In this document: positions 43,272 to 54,176 of the stretch, piece by piece
Numbering within the stretch: position 1 is the first letter of the stretch
Layout of the letters: each line of letters opens with the position of its first letter
The notes under the pieces: model-generated
Told to the model about the DNA's origin: nothing
The model's database searches: none
What the model saw: the letters and a program-made list of their open reading frames with translations, nothing else
Assembly: GCA_025765615.1 (NCBI GenBank)
Contig: JAIVFJ010000365.1
Coordinates: 1-56,656 of the forward strand
Origin: Zopfochytrium polystomum
Lineage: Eukaryota; Chytridiomycota; Chytridiomycetes; Chytridiales; Chytridiaceae
Direction: 5' to 3'
DNA: 56,656 nucleotides
Translations under genes and position numbers: made by a program

Positions 43272-45880
43272 CTACAACTTGGTGGGGTACCTGGTCTTGA
43301 ACTTGAGCAGAAGGTCTTGGCAGTGAGTGAAGGTTGACTCAGGTTCCCAGGTGTTGTCAACATCTGAGTAACCTCTCCACTTAACAAGGAACTTGAGTGT
43401 CCTTCCAAACCACTTGGCATCCAAGATTTGTTCAACCTCAAATTCCTCTTCACCTTCTACCTCAACTGGAGGAGGAGGAGGAACAACTCTGCCTGGAATG
43501 GAATTGGCCACAAACTTCTCCAAAAGGCTGACATGGAAAACTGGGTGGATCTTCATGGATGCAGGGAGATCCAGCTTGAAGGTGACTGGATTGATTTGCT
43601 CCAAGATCTTGAAAGGTCTCAACTTGAGGTTGTCTAGCTTGGGACTTGGTCTTTTGGTCTGCAAGTTCTTCCTCATGCCTGGCCAGTAAAAGTCTCTGGA
43701 AACAAGCTCATATGTCTTGTGCTCTCCTGGGTGTCCAGCTGTTGCTGCATCATGCCTTGTCTTGAGTATCTCAAGTTTTTCCTCTTCTTGGCTGATTTGA
43801 ATCTTGTGAGGGTTGGGGTCCTTGGAAATAGCATAGGCCCACACACTGTCAGGAAGCAATGAAAGGTGTGTCTTGGATGGTGGGGTGAAACCATCTCCCC
43901 CTTCAGGTGCAAGGTCTGTTCTTCTTGACAGGGCATCAGCCACAGTGTTAAGGTGGCCAGGAGAATAGCACAGCTTAAAGTCATACTCAGAGAGCAGTTC
44001 AGCCCACCTGGCATGCCTCTGCTTGAGCAACCTCCTTGCCCTGAAGAAGGTGAGGTTCTTGTGATCAGAATAGACAGAGATGCCTTTAGAACCAGCCAAG
44101 TAGTGTCTCCAGAATTTGAATGCTTCCACAATTGCAAGCAACTCCTTGTCATGGACTGTGTAGTTACACTCAGCACTGTTCAGCTTCCTGGAGTAATATG
44201 CCACTGGATGCAGAGGAGCAGAGGGGTCCTGAGAGCTTGGCTGGGACAGAACAGCGCCAAGGGCATAGTCTGAGGCATCAGTTTCCAAGGTGAAGGGAAG
44301 CAAGGGATCCACATGCTTGAGGAGTGGTGCACTTGTGGTTGCTGTCTTAAGAGCTAGCCAGGCTTGCTGTGCTGCTGGGGTCCATTCAAACTTGGTGGTC
44401 TTCTTGGTGAGATCAGTGAGAGGCTTGGCTATGGCAGAATAGTTGGCAATGAAGGTTCTGTAGAAGTTGCAAAATCCAAGGAAGCTTTGAACATCCTTGA
44501 TGGAATTTGGAGCCTTCCATTCAAGAATAGTTTGGATCTTGTCTGGTGCCATGGAGATCCCTTTGTCAGACACAATGAACCCCAAAAACTCAATGGAGGT
44601 CTTGTGGAATTCACACTTCTCCAGCTTTGCATAGAGGTGATGCTGTCTGAGTCTCTCCAAGACAGTCTTGACATGTCCCATATGGCTTGCAGTGTCAGAT
44701 GAAAATACCAGGATATCATCCAGGTAGACAATGACAAAAAGGTCCAGAATATCCCTGAAGATGTCATTCATCATGCCTTGGAAAATAGCTGGAGCATTGG
44801 TAAGTTCAAAGGGCATGACCAAGTACTCAAAGTGACTGTATTTGCATCTGAAGGCAATCTTCCATTGATCCTGGGGCTTAATTCTGACCAAATTGTAGGC
44901 ACCTCTGAGGTCAATCTTGGAAAATATCCTTGCATGGCTCAGTTTGTCCAGTAATTCAGAGATGAGAGGCAGTGGATTGCAGTTCTTGACTGTCATCTCA
45001 TTGAGATCTCTGTAGTCCATGCAGGGTCTCAGTCCCCCATCCTTCTTCTTGACAAAAAAGATGAGAGCTCCAGCTGGTGACTTGGAAGGTTGGATGAATC
45101 CGTGGTTCAGCATTTCTTCAATGAATTCTTGGAGGGCCTTGGCTTCTGGTGGAGAGAGGTGGTACAGTGGCTTGAAAGGTGGGCTGCAAGTTTCATCCTT
45201 GAGTGGGATTTCACAGTCATAAGGCCTCTGAGCTGGTAGCAAGTCTGCCTTGGTCTTGGAAAACACATCAGCATAAGGGAGATATTCTTTTGGTAGCTTG
45301 GATGCCAGCAAAAGGTCTGATGGGTCCAAGTTCCTGTGCTCTTCAGCAGTGGGGCATGAATTCTTGACTGGGAACTGTGATTCTTGAATCTTTGACTGAG
45401 AGTTCTGTTCTTGGCAAAGACTGTGAGCTGTGGAACTTGAATCTTGAATGTGGACTGTGAACTGTGGTACTTGAATCTTTGACTGTGGGTTCTGTGAACT
45501 AGAGTCTTGGCCATGACGGTGAGCGCTATGAGCTCTACTTGAATCTTGACTGTGAACTGTGAACTGTGGAACTTGAGTCTTGGCTGGGATTTGTGAACTG
45601 CAGGGTGACACTGGAGTTGTCTTTGGTGGTTGACCGTTAATACCTGGCTGTGAACCTTGAATCAAGGACTTGCAAGCATGAGACTTGGAGGCTTCACTTG
45701 AGTTTTGGGTGACTGTTCCAATTGGTGGAGGTTGGACTTGACCAGTGACCCAATCAATGGCAGGGTACCTGGGCTTGCAGCCATGGTAATCCCAGGATGA
45801 CAGAGAATGTGGGTGAGCCAAGATCAAATACTTCCAGGTTGACCATGGATGGTGGAAAGTGATGAAATCCCACCCAGGAC
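43272..45880 (-). pseudogene. Gypsy pol: RT, RNase H, truncated integrase, chromodomain
   Basis: One open frame (nominally to 46010, but the first ~45 codons are microsatellite and Copia-2 LTR-side sequence). It starts in the end of protease (LGLPWL and YPAIDW are in different frames, showing an indel near 45775). RT: YADVFSKTKADLLP, FFVKKKDGGLRPCMDYRDLN, and catalytic VYLDDILVFS near 44710. RNase H: DASDYALGAVLSQ, HDKELLAI, SDHKNLTFF, LSEYDFKLCYSPGHLNTVADALSRR. Integrase: the first part of the zinc domain (RHDAATAGHPGEHKTY...FYWPGMRKNLQ) joins in frame to a C-terminal domain (SPKLDNLKLRPFKILEQI), so the zinc cysteines and the whole DDE core are missing. A chromodomain follows (ILDAKWFGRTLKFLVKWRGY...TWEPES). 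Confidence 0.9.
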
Positions 45881-46041
45881 TGGAGGGACTTGGTGTGTGT
45901 GGGGATGAAGAGAGAGAGAGAGAGAGGGCAGTGATGATGGAAAAGGGAAAGGAGTGAGAGGATGGAGAGAGGAGAGAGGAGTGAGTGGGCAGAGCTGGAA
46001 GAGAGAGCAAATGGAGGAAGAGAGATTGGCTTGTTTTGCAC

Positions 46042-47040
46042 TGGATTCTGTCAAAGCAGCAAGGAGGGGGTTTCTTTTTTTTTCTCCTTTTTTTGATCTC
46101 TGTGAGAGGTTGCTGCTTTTATACTCCTGCAGGTTGGAGCCATCAGAAAACAGAGGGAGCAGTGGGCTGCACAGAGCAGGCCACAGAAATGAGATAAAAC
46201 AGGCTGAGCACCAATCCCCAGCCTGGGCTAAGTACCCATTCAGGGCTGAGTACCACCCAGTGCTGGGCATCACTCAGGGCTGAATACCAGCCAGGGCTGA
46301 GTACCAGCCTGGGCTGAGCACCACCCTGGGCTAAGTACCAGCCAGGGCTGAGTACCACCTTGGGCTGAGTACTTTGTCTGGGCTGAGTACCACCAGGAAC
46401 CAATTTACAGCTTGTTTGAGAAACAGTTGCTTGTAAATTGGTTTGGTTGTTTCCAAATCAGGAAGCTTGTTTGGGAAACAAGTCGCTTTTTTCCTTGTTT
46501 TTAGAAATCCAATGATTGGTGCAATCTCTGGTGAGCTCAGTTTTTATCTCACTTTTAGAAATGAAGTGATTGGTGCAATCCCTGATTCCTAATGCCTGTT
46601 GCATTGCTCAGATTGCCCAGCACAGCAGGAAAGCTGGAATTCCAGATCAGGAAGCGGAATTCCGGTGCAGAGAGAGGAATTCCAGATCAGGAAGCGGAAT
46701 TCCGACGCAGAGTGCGGAATTCCGATGCAGAGAGCGGAATTCCGGAGCATTGGGCAGTGGTACACTGCTTCTGCATGCTTGCTGTGCTGTGTTACATGTG
46801 CAGAGTGTGTAGTTTGAGCGTTTTTGTGCATGTTCTAATTGCATTGTTCCTACCGGTAGGATGAACAAAGCTAGAACTGCCTATCTCTTTTTATTGAGAA
46901 CAGATTAGCCCTTCCGAGCGCCCCATTCAAGTATTGAATCTACTGAGCCCTTCGAACACCCCATCCAATGTGATTGGATGGAGTTCTCAAAGGGATCATC
47001 AGTAACGGGCGTAGTGTACCCCGTGGGTCGAATCTCAACA
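46042..47040 (-). repeat. Copia-2 3' LTR with two minisatellite arrays
   Basis: About 1 kb. On the minus strand it begins TGTTGAGATTCGACC at 47040, next to a purine tract (GCGGGGGTG). The low-coordinate boundary is uncertain (46042 chosen at TGGATTC, shared with 53310). It contains about eleven 17-bp GGGCTGAGTACCA-type units (46203-46396), five 20-bp units starting GGAATTCC (46636-46735) and a CATCCAAT/ATTGGATG palindrome near 46969-46987. Confidence 0.75.
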
Positions 47041-47144
47041 CACCCCCGCAATAGAAAGAAAGGGGGCAACTGTTTCTCCTGGAGTACATGGCTGTCCAAC
47101 AATGCCAGCCAAGCAGTGGGACCCGAACCCACCCATGCACCCCC

Positions 47145-47182
47145 CTACACTTGTGAAAACCTGCATGAACCCACAAGTGTAG
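47145..47182 (-). other. 11-bp inverted repeat in Copia-2 3' UTR
   Basis: CTACACTTGTG at 47145-47155 and its perfect complement CACAAGTGTAG at 47172-47182, separated by 16 nt, between the RNase H stop (47205) and the 3' LTR. Confidence 0.7.
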
Positions 47183-47204
47183 CTGGAGAAGCCAGAGAGA
47201 GCCT

Positions 47205-48784
47205 TTAGACTAAGCGTTGTGCTGATTTGAGCGTGGGCACCACGCTTACACCTTGGAGGTCGGTGAGACTGCAAATTCCCATCAGTGATGCAAGCTTTGC
47301 ATGTTGAGCTGCAGGAAGAGCTTTGGTGAGAAGGTCAGCAATCATCATGTCCGTTGGGCAATGAATGAGTTGAACCTCCTTTTTCTCCAAGTGGTCCCGT
47401 ATGAAATGCAACCTCACGTCAAAGTGTTTGACCCGGCCATGGTGTATTGGATTCATAGCAATAGCTATGGTTGAACGATTGTCTTCATAAACAGTAGTGG
47501 GCTTATTTAAATCCATACCCAGCTCCTGGAAGAGCATTCGTAGCCAGATTGCCTCTTTGATGGCCTCAGTAAGGGAGAAGTATTCCGCCTCAGTTGAGGA
47601 CAAAGCGACAACTGATTGTTTCTTGCTGTACCATGTAATAGCACCCCCGCAAAGCATGAACACATGCCCTGACCTCGACTTGCGTCCATCCTCTTCAGCA
47701 TAGCTGGCATCAGCGTAGCCATGGGGTTCATCCCACTCTGGGTAAGAAATACCCACAGCTTTCTCTACCTCTGGGAGCGTTGCATTGGTGATGCATGTCA
47801 TCTGGGAGTCTCCCTTCTGGTAGAAAAGTCCATGATCCCAGGTAGCGCGGACATATCGCAGCAATCTGTCAAGCGCAAGGGAATCTGAATGGGTAGAGCA
47901 GACTGGTATTGTGCAAGTGTATTCACAGCATACGCAATGTCAGGGCGCGTCAAGTTTGCAAGGTAAGCAAGTTGCATGAGTGTGCTTCGGAAGTATTCTG
48001 ACTCTTTTTGTGGAAGTTTTCCAGAGTCCACATCGTGTATCCATGTCGTGGACATGGGAGTTGCTTTGATTTTGACAGGTAAGCCTTCATCGTCACACCA
48101 GTAGTTTGCTTCCTCCAAGACATGCTGTGTGTAGTTTTTCTGTCCAATAAAGATTCCATCTTTGATTTTCTCAACTTGGATGCCAACAGCAACTTTTGGG
48201 TTGAGGTCCTCGCGGATTTTGAACTTTGATTTGATCAGAGAAAGAATTTTGGCAATTTCTTCTTCAGTGTGACTGAAGATGAGGATGTCATCTACGTATA
48301 GAGTGATGATGGTCTTGACCTTTCCATCAGGGTGCCTTTGCACAAAGACACAGTGGTCAGTCTTCAATTGCGTAAATCCAATTTCTACTAGGAAGTCGCA
48401 GATTGTTTTGTACCACTGTCGACCAGACTGGTGTAGTCCGTACAGACTCTTCCTGAGTAAACAGACAAGAAGTATCCCGTCTGCACCACGTATCTCAAAG
48501 CCTTCTGGTTGTTCCATGAAGTTTTCAATGTCCAGTTTGGCGTTCAAGTATGCGGTTTCGACATCAAGGCCTGCAAGTATGAGGTCAAACAGCAACGAGA
48601 TAGCAAGGATTGCCCTTATGGAGGAGCTGTGGACGACAGGGGAGAAGGTCTCATTGTAGTCCTGACCAAAGATCTGAGTGTAACCCCGACCAACAAGGCG
48701 GGCCTTGAAGCGTTCAAGGTACCCTTCACTGTCAAACTTGTAGGCAAAAACCCATTTGGGCTTGAGTATCTTACGCCCTTTAGG
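47205..48784 (-). pseudogene. Copia-2 RT and RNase H
   Basis: After the TGA at about 48787 the same frame continues PKGRKILKPKWVFAYKFDSEG, LERFKARLVGRGYTQ, GLDVETAYLNAKL, LYGLHQSGRQWY and catalytic ITLYVDDILIFS (near 48290). Near 47870 the frame shifts; RNase H then reads GYADASYAEEDGRKSRSGHV, SSTEAEYFSLTEAIKEA, EDNRSTIAIA and HFDVRLHFIRDHL to the stop at 47205. Otherwise well preserved, so inactivation looks recent. Confidence 0.88.
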
Positions 48785-51706
48785 TCAAGCCACTAAGTCC
48801 CAGACGTGCTTTGATGTGATCAAATTTATCTCTGAGAGTTGAGCTGCCTTCCAATACTTTGCAAAAGGAGATCGCATGGCCTCTTTATGCGAAGCAGGGA
48901 GTGGCGGTAAGTCCCGCTGGTGGATCCTTTCTGTTGGATATGCTGTGACTTCCTCCGGCTCAAGCACAGTGTATGCTTTGAGCGTTTGGTAGAGTTCACG
49001 AAATTGTCCCCGTGCTATTCGTAGTTTACAAATTCTTGCAGTTAAAGCGCGGAGTGTTTTCTGACTGTAAGTGGAAGGACTTGTGGCAATTGATGGTTTT
49101 GTTCGTAGTTTACAAAGGTTTGCCTTCAATGCCAGGTAGTCACGTAAACCTGATGGCTCTCGTGGTATGATTGGGGGATTTGTTGCCTCCCCTGTTGACT
49201 CTGGCAAAGCTAGAATGTCAGGGGAAGTTGAGCGCTCCCTAGGAGGGATTTCCTGTTCATCAGGTATTGACTCTGGTTCAGAATCAGATGCGTCGTATAG
49301 CATACCCGGCTGTAGATCTCCCCCCTGTGATTCTGCAGGTGGTACATCATCTTCTTGTGAGTCAGACAGAGCGTCAGGATGTGCCACATCTGGATCAGTG
49401 GACATAGCGGGGGTATGCAACGAGGAGGAAAGATATTGGAAATCCTGAGCTGTGGGTTGGACTGGTCCCCATTCCTTCAAGCGGGAGTCATGAAGGAACT
49501 GTCTCCAATTCCGCACAATGCCAGGAAAAACATTTTCGTGAAAGGAGACATGGAAGTGTTCCGATATTCTCTGGGTTTTCAAGTTGTAGACAACTGGAAG
49601 AGTGTTTCCTTTATACCCTAAGAATATGCCTGGTGCCCCTTTGTCAGGATGTTTAAGCGTTCGCTTTTCCTTTGGGATACGGTGGATAACCAAACAGCCA
49701 AAGGTGCGGATGTGATCAACATTTGGCTTTTCACCGTACCAAGCTTCGTAAGGTGTTTTCTTAGTGTAAGAGTGGTAAACCCTGTTCTTGATGTATGCTG
49801 CGTAGCGGACTGCATACACAAAGAAAGAGTGGGGCAATCGTGACTCTAAGAGCATGCAGTGTGCCATGTCTTTGAGAGTGTTGACCTGACGTTCTACCAG
49901 CCCATTGAATTCCTTGGTGAATGCAGGACTAGGTTCTAAAACAATAGGAGGATGCCGAGTATTGGCCCAAGTTTTGAATTCTCCATCTTTGAAGATTTCC
50001 CCCCTGTCACAGCGCACAGATGTGATATGTTTGCCATGTTGTTGTTCAAACCTTTCGATCGTAGACCGGAATCTTGTGGGCGCGTCGGACAAAGAGTTGA
50101 GGAACTCAATGTCAAGCCAACGGGTTGACTCTTCCACAACCAGTTGCCAATGTTTTTCACCATGGTGTCCACGTGCGGGCAGTGGGACAGCATCAGTGTG
50201 TAATCGACCAAGCAGTGTGGTGTTTGGTCTGGAAGCGGAGTGGATAGGCGAAGCTTTCAATTTCCCAACATCACATGTCACACAGGGAATGTCATGAATG
50301 AGGAAAAATGAATGACCAACTTTATTCAGATTTGACCAAGTACGCTTCAAAGAAGATAAAGACAGGTGACCAAATTTCTTGTGAAGAGCTCGGACTGCTT
50401 CAATGTTCTGAGGGTTTGGTAAAGGGTCTGGGTCAGTTTGACTTAAAGTTGGTGTTGCAGTTTGCAAAGGAGTAGTTTGCTGTTGCGACTCACCTGGGGC
50501 GTCCCCAGAAGGAGTCGGCGCGTCCCTTCCAAGTTCTGCCCTGTCGAGACCAGTATGTCCCGTCAGAAGAGAAGGGTCCACAACATAGACATTCCCTGTG
50601 TCCCTATGAGCAATGGTAAAGTCTGAACCATGTACCCGAGGATGCAATAGGGCTGTGTCTGCTGTGAAAGTCACGTTGTGACCTGTCTGCCGCACGATTT
50701 GCTGAACTGAGAGTAGAGTGTCTGAGAACTCTGGCACATAGAGCGAGTTCCTCATGATGAGAGCTCTTCCGTTAACAAACAGGGTGAAGTCGCCCACTCC
50801 AGTGGCAGTTGTAAAGCCGTCAGCTGTTTTGATCTGCTGGGAGGTGGGCCGCAAGTTTGTGAAGTGCTCTTCACAAGGCGACATTGTCCTGGAAGCCCCA
50901 GAGTCAAGGATGACCTGGTGTGGGTTGCTGCCAGCAAGTCTTCTTGCCATCAGCGCAGTCTCGTAGATGCGGCGGTAGGTGACGTTGCGGTAGAGGAAAC
51001 GCCCAGATTCGTACATCACTTTGTAGCCGACGTTTGAGACAATGTTGTCAGTGATCCAGTCTGGATCCATTCTGCCGTCAAGAAGTGTAACTGTGAGTTC
51101 CACTTCAAATTCCTCCTCCACCTCAACGGCCTGGCATGTTCCAATTTCAAACTCCCGTGCCGCAAGTGCCCTTTCTACTGAAAGGAAGTCGTCTAGAGCT
51201 GATGTGTCTGCAAGGCGCGCAGCACCCTCAGTACTGAACTCCAACATTTCAACGTCTTCTGCTTCAGGAGGCGGTGGTGGAGTATCCATCCTGTAGCATT
51301 TGTGGGAAGGAGAGTCCTCAGAGGCTGCGCAAGAGGCTTGGTGGTGTTCTTCAGCAGCCACCTCACGTGCAATCTTGGCAGTCTCAGTAGCTTTCTTGGA
51401 ATCAGCTGGCGTGGCCTTGGCTTCTTTGGCGTGTGCAGGCTGCTTGCCCTTGGCCTTCTTTGCAGGGCGAGCTGGCTCTGACTTCCCGTGAGGGAACTTG
51501 AGGCATTCCTCGCGAGAGTGTGAGACCCAGATTCCATGAAGGTCACAAGTAGGCTTGCCGTTGAGTGCCTCACCGATCTTGCGCTTCTTGGTTGCCACTG
51601 AGGTCTTTGCTGAAGCAGCTGTTTCCATCTCAGAAGTGCCGTGGTGAGCAGAGTGTCTGCTGTTCTTCTCTTTGCTTTGCTGGTACAGCGTGTGGCAGTT
51701 TGTCAA
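48785..51706 (-). pseudogene. Copia-2 gag end, protease, integrase and RT start
   Basis: Single open frame of about 973 codons without a natural start (begins at a TTG beside the gypsy junction). Gag end: CDLHGIWVSHSREECLKFPHGK, a Cys/His motif seen in some copia Gags. Protease: VILDSGASRTMSPCEEHF with the usual DSG. Integrase: HKKFGHLSLSSLKRTW...CVTCDVGK zinc domain, then VVEESTRWLDIEF, VRCDRGEIFKDGEF and EFNGLVERQVNTLKD for the catalytic core, then TFGCLVIHRIPKEKR. It stops at a TGA exactly where RT should continue (DLVA-stop-PKGRK). In the intact ancestor this would be one polyprotein. Confidence 0.88.
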
Positions 51707-52122
51707 CTCCTTGATGAGTCTTGGATGTGGAGGTTTAGCTTGGTTTCATGGCTGATTTCCTTGAACAGAGCATGATTGGCAAAGTGGACCTTGAGGGGTG
51801 TGGATTTCTTGATGGTGGGAATGGCACAAGACTTGGCAAGGGTGGCATCAATCATGTTGCAGGATGATCCAGAGTCCATAAGGGCCTTGGTTGTGATGGT
51901 TGACTTGGGTGAGAGTTGAATCTTGACATCCATGGTGAGTTGGTGGGGCTTGGAATCTGAGGTGTTTGTGGTGCTGGTGGTGCTGGTGGTGGTGATGAAA
52001 CAGGGTCTGCTTGGAGGAGGGTCCAGGGAATTGCCCCTCAGTGAGCCTGGACCTGGGAGTTTGGGTGCTTCTTCCTTGGGCAGTCCTTGACAGCGTGTTC
52101 CTTGGAGCCACAGTAGAAACAC
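51703..52122 (-). pseudogene. Gypsy protease, cut short by Copia-2 junction
   Basis: In a different frame from the gag zinc-knuckle part. Retropepsin-like ALMDSGSSCNMIDATLAKSCAIP, then HETKLNLHIQD and a stop created at the Copia-2 junction. The protease C-terminus (VILGLPWLQAQ) is found separately near 45790-45830. Confidence 0.8.
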
Positions 52123-52958
52123 AGTCCCTGCTGGGCCCTCCTTGTTTTCTCCTCTTGGCTCAGAGGACCCTTAGGAAGTGTCTCAACTGCATCCACTTGC
52201 ATGGGTTCAGGAACTGTAAGAGCTTGAGGGACTGGGGTAAGTCTTGATGTAGTTCCTACTTGTCTTTGCTTCAGCCTCTTGGAGTAGAGTCTGTTGTCAA
52301 TCTTGATGGCAAGGAGAATGTGCTCTTCCAAGGCCTCAGGGATGTGCAGAGACTGGGAGAGCATGTCTTGGATAGACTCATGGAGACCATCATGGTACAG
52401 CTCCATCAGAGCTGCATCATTGTATCCAGAGTCTCTGGCTAGTTGCTTGAATTGGTTGGTGTAGGCCACACAAGATTGCTTCCTTGCTTGATATGCTTGA
52501 GCTTGGATCTTGCTGTCCAAGATGCGTAGGGGTCACCAAAGGTAGCCTCCAGCCCCTCCCAGAGCTCTTGCAGGGTGGTGGGTGTGCTTGGGAGATCAGT
52601 ACCATGATTGAGCTTGAGCAGACAGGAGGGTGCCTGTGAAAAGAACCTTGACTTGCTCACTGGGAAATCTTGAAGGTTGGAGAAGGATGACATTCTCCAC
52701 AGTGGCCATAAAGATCCTAAGGTCTTTGGCCAGCCCAGTGAACTTGTCAGGGCTGGGAACCTTGGGCTCTCTTGCTTGGTTGGCTTGGGGCAGGGGAAGA
52801 GCTTGATGTTCTTGTTGGTGAAGTTGTTGTTGAAGCTGGTGCTGCTGGTGAAGGACTTGTTCTTGAAGTTGGTGTGTCTGTCTTGAAAGGGCTTGCAATT
52901 GGTCCATCAAGGCTTGGAAGGCAGTTGCATCAGGGAAGGTGTTGTTTGGGTCAGACAT
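52038..52958 (-). pseudogene. Gypsy gag with two frameshifts
   Basis: Starts MSDPNNTFPDATAFQALMDQL (52958), followed by a Gln/His-rich helix and KFTGLAKDLRIFMATVENVI, typical of Ty3/gypsy capsids. At about 52600-52690 it shifts to another frame (TLQELWEGLEATFGDPYASW) and returns near 52520 (ARKQSCVAYTNQFKQLARDSGY). It ends with the knuckle CFYCGSKEHAVKDC (C-X2-C-X4-H-X4-C). Two compensating indels make it non-functional as read. Confidence 0.85.
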
Positions 52959-52985
52959 GATGGCAAAGAGTAGTAGGAGAGGGTG

Positions 52986-52996
52986 AAGTGAATTAT
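52986..52996 (-). promoter_or_regulatory. Gypsy self-priming primer-binding site
   Basis: Two bases inside the element from the 5' LTR, the minus strand reads ATAATTCACTT, the perfect reverse complement of AAGTGAATTAT in the same LTR (minus strand, 53079-53069). That LTR segment starts 34 nt past the first base of the TATAAAA box (minus strand, 53113-53107), where transcription should begin. Confidence 0.75.
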
Positions 52997-52998
52997 GA

Positions 52999-53305
52999 TG
53001 TCAGGAACATGGCAGGACAGGACAAGGCAGACATGGAACTGAGAGGAGTGATGATTGTATTGGAAACAATAATTCACTTGAGGGATGGGACAGGTCCCCA
53101 TCCCCCTTTTATACCTTTTGAGAGTCTTCCTTGTCAAGACTCAAAGAAAGTCCCAGAAAGAGCAATTAGTAATACAATGATACCAATGATACCAATGACA
53201 ACAAGACAAGTCAGGAAAGCAAAGAAGGTTCCAGAAGGTTCCACAACGTTCCATGAAGGAATGTTCTAGAAGGTTCCAGAGGTTTCCAGAGGGTGATTCA
53301 TAACA
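52999..53305 (-). repeat. Gypsy 5' LTR
   Basis: 307 bp, minus orientation. GAA/TTC array at about 53220-53290, TATA box at 53107-53113, predicted start at about 53079. It abuts a Copia-2 LTR (53310). Confidence 0.95.
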
Positions 53306-53309
53306 GGGT

Positions 53310-54176
53310 TGGATTCCTTGTTTGATCTCTGTGAGAGGTGCTGCTTTTGTACTCCTGCAGGTTGGAGCCATCAGAAAACAGAGGGAGCAGTGGGCTGCAC
53401 AGAGCAGGCCACAGAAATGAGATAAAACAGGCTGAGCACCAACCTCAGCCTGGGCTAAGTACCCATTCAGGGCTGAGTACCAGCCTGGGCTGTGCACCAC
53501 CCAGGGCTAAGTACCAGCCAGGGCTGAGTACCACCTTGGGCTGAGTACTTTGTCTGGGCTGAGTACTACCAAGAACCAATTTACAGCTTGTTTGAGAAAC
53601 AGTTGCTTGTAAATTGGTTTGGTTGTTTCCAAATCAGGAAGCTTGTTTGGGAAACAAGTCGCTTTTTTCCTTGTTTTTAGAAATCCAATGATTGGTGCAA
53701 TCTCTGGTGAGCTCAGTTTTTATCTCACTTTTAGAAATGAAGTGATTGGTGCAATCCCTGATTCCTAATGCCTGTTGCATTGCTCAGATTGCACAGCACA
53801 GCAGGAAAGCTGGAATTCCAGATCAGGAAGCGGAATTCCGATGCAGAGTGCGGAATTCCGGTGCGGAGAGCGGAATTCCGGAGCATTGGGCAGTGGTACA
53901 CTGCTTCTGCATGCTTGCTGTGCTGTGTTACATGTGCAGAGTGTGTAGTTTGAGCGTTTTTGTGCATGTTCTAATTGCATTGTTCCTACCGGTAGGATGA
54001 ACAAAGCTAGAACTGCCTATCTCTTTTTATTGAGAACAGATTAGCCCTTCCGAGCGCCCCATTCAGGTATTGAATCTACTGAGCCCTTCAAGCACCCCAT
54101 CCAATGTGATTGGATGGAGTACTCAAAGGGATCATCAGTAACAGGCGTAGTGTACCCCGTGGGTCGAATCTCAACA
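53310..54176 (-). repeat. Copia-2 LTR inserted in copia copy D, truncated by gypsy
   Basis: Same family as 46042-47040 but with about eight 17-bp units and three 20-bp GGAATTCC units. It begins TGTTGAGATTCG on the minus strand at 54176 and is cut at its other end by the gypsy LTR. It lies inside Copia-1 copy D at ACAGCATATT. Confidence 0.8.

Larger units (their letters stand above)
46042..51706 (-). mobile_element. Copia-2 element lacking 5' LTR and most of gag
   Basis: Second Ty1/copia family. On the minus strand it starts abruptly at 51706 next to gypsy protease sequence, mid-gag, continues through protease, integrase, RT, RNase H and a polypurine tract, and ends in a full LTR. No 5' LTR or TSD adjoins 51706. 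One in-frame TGA (near 48787) and one frameshift (near 47870) break pol. Confidence 0.85.
42941..53305 (-). mobile_element. Ty3/gypsy chromodomain retrotransposon, interrupted and defective
   Basis: LTRs of 307 bp at 42941-43247 and 52999-53305. Gag and protease parts lie at 51707-52958 and RT-RNase H-chromodomain at 43272-about 45880, in the Ty3/gypsy order. A Copia-2 segment sits between. The polypurine tract AAAAGGGGGAGATGA precedes the 3' LTR. Flanks CTTTG and GGGTT do not match, so either the ends come from two copies or one flank was rearranged. The gag has frameshifts and the integrase core is deleted, so it is not autonomous. Confidence 0.9.

Noticed and set aside
46203..46753. CRISPR-like direct repeats
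   Set aside because: Units are contiguous or nearly so, vary in sequence, and lie in an LTR of a eukaryotic retrotransposon; these are minisatellites.
48785..48790. TGA as programmed readthrough between integrase and RT of Copia-2
   Set aside because: The element also has a frameshift further on and lacks its 5' end, so a simple inactivating mutation is more likely.
42936..53310. Target-site duplication for the gypsy element
   Set aside because: CTTTG on one side and GGGTT on the other do not match; no shifted boundary gives a repeat.
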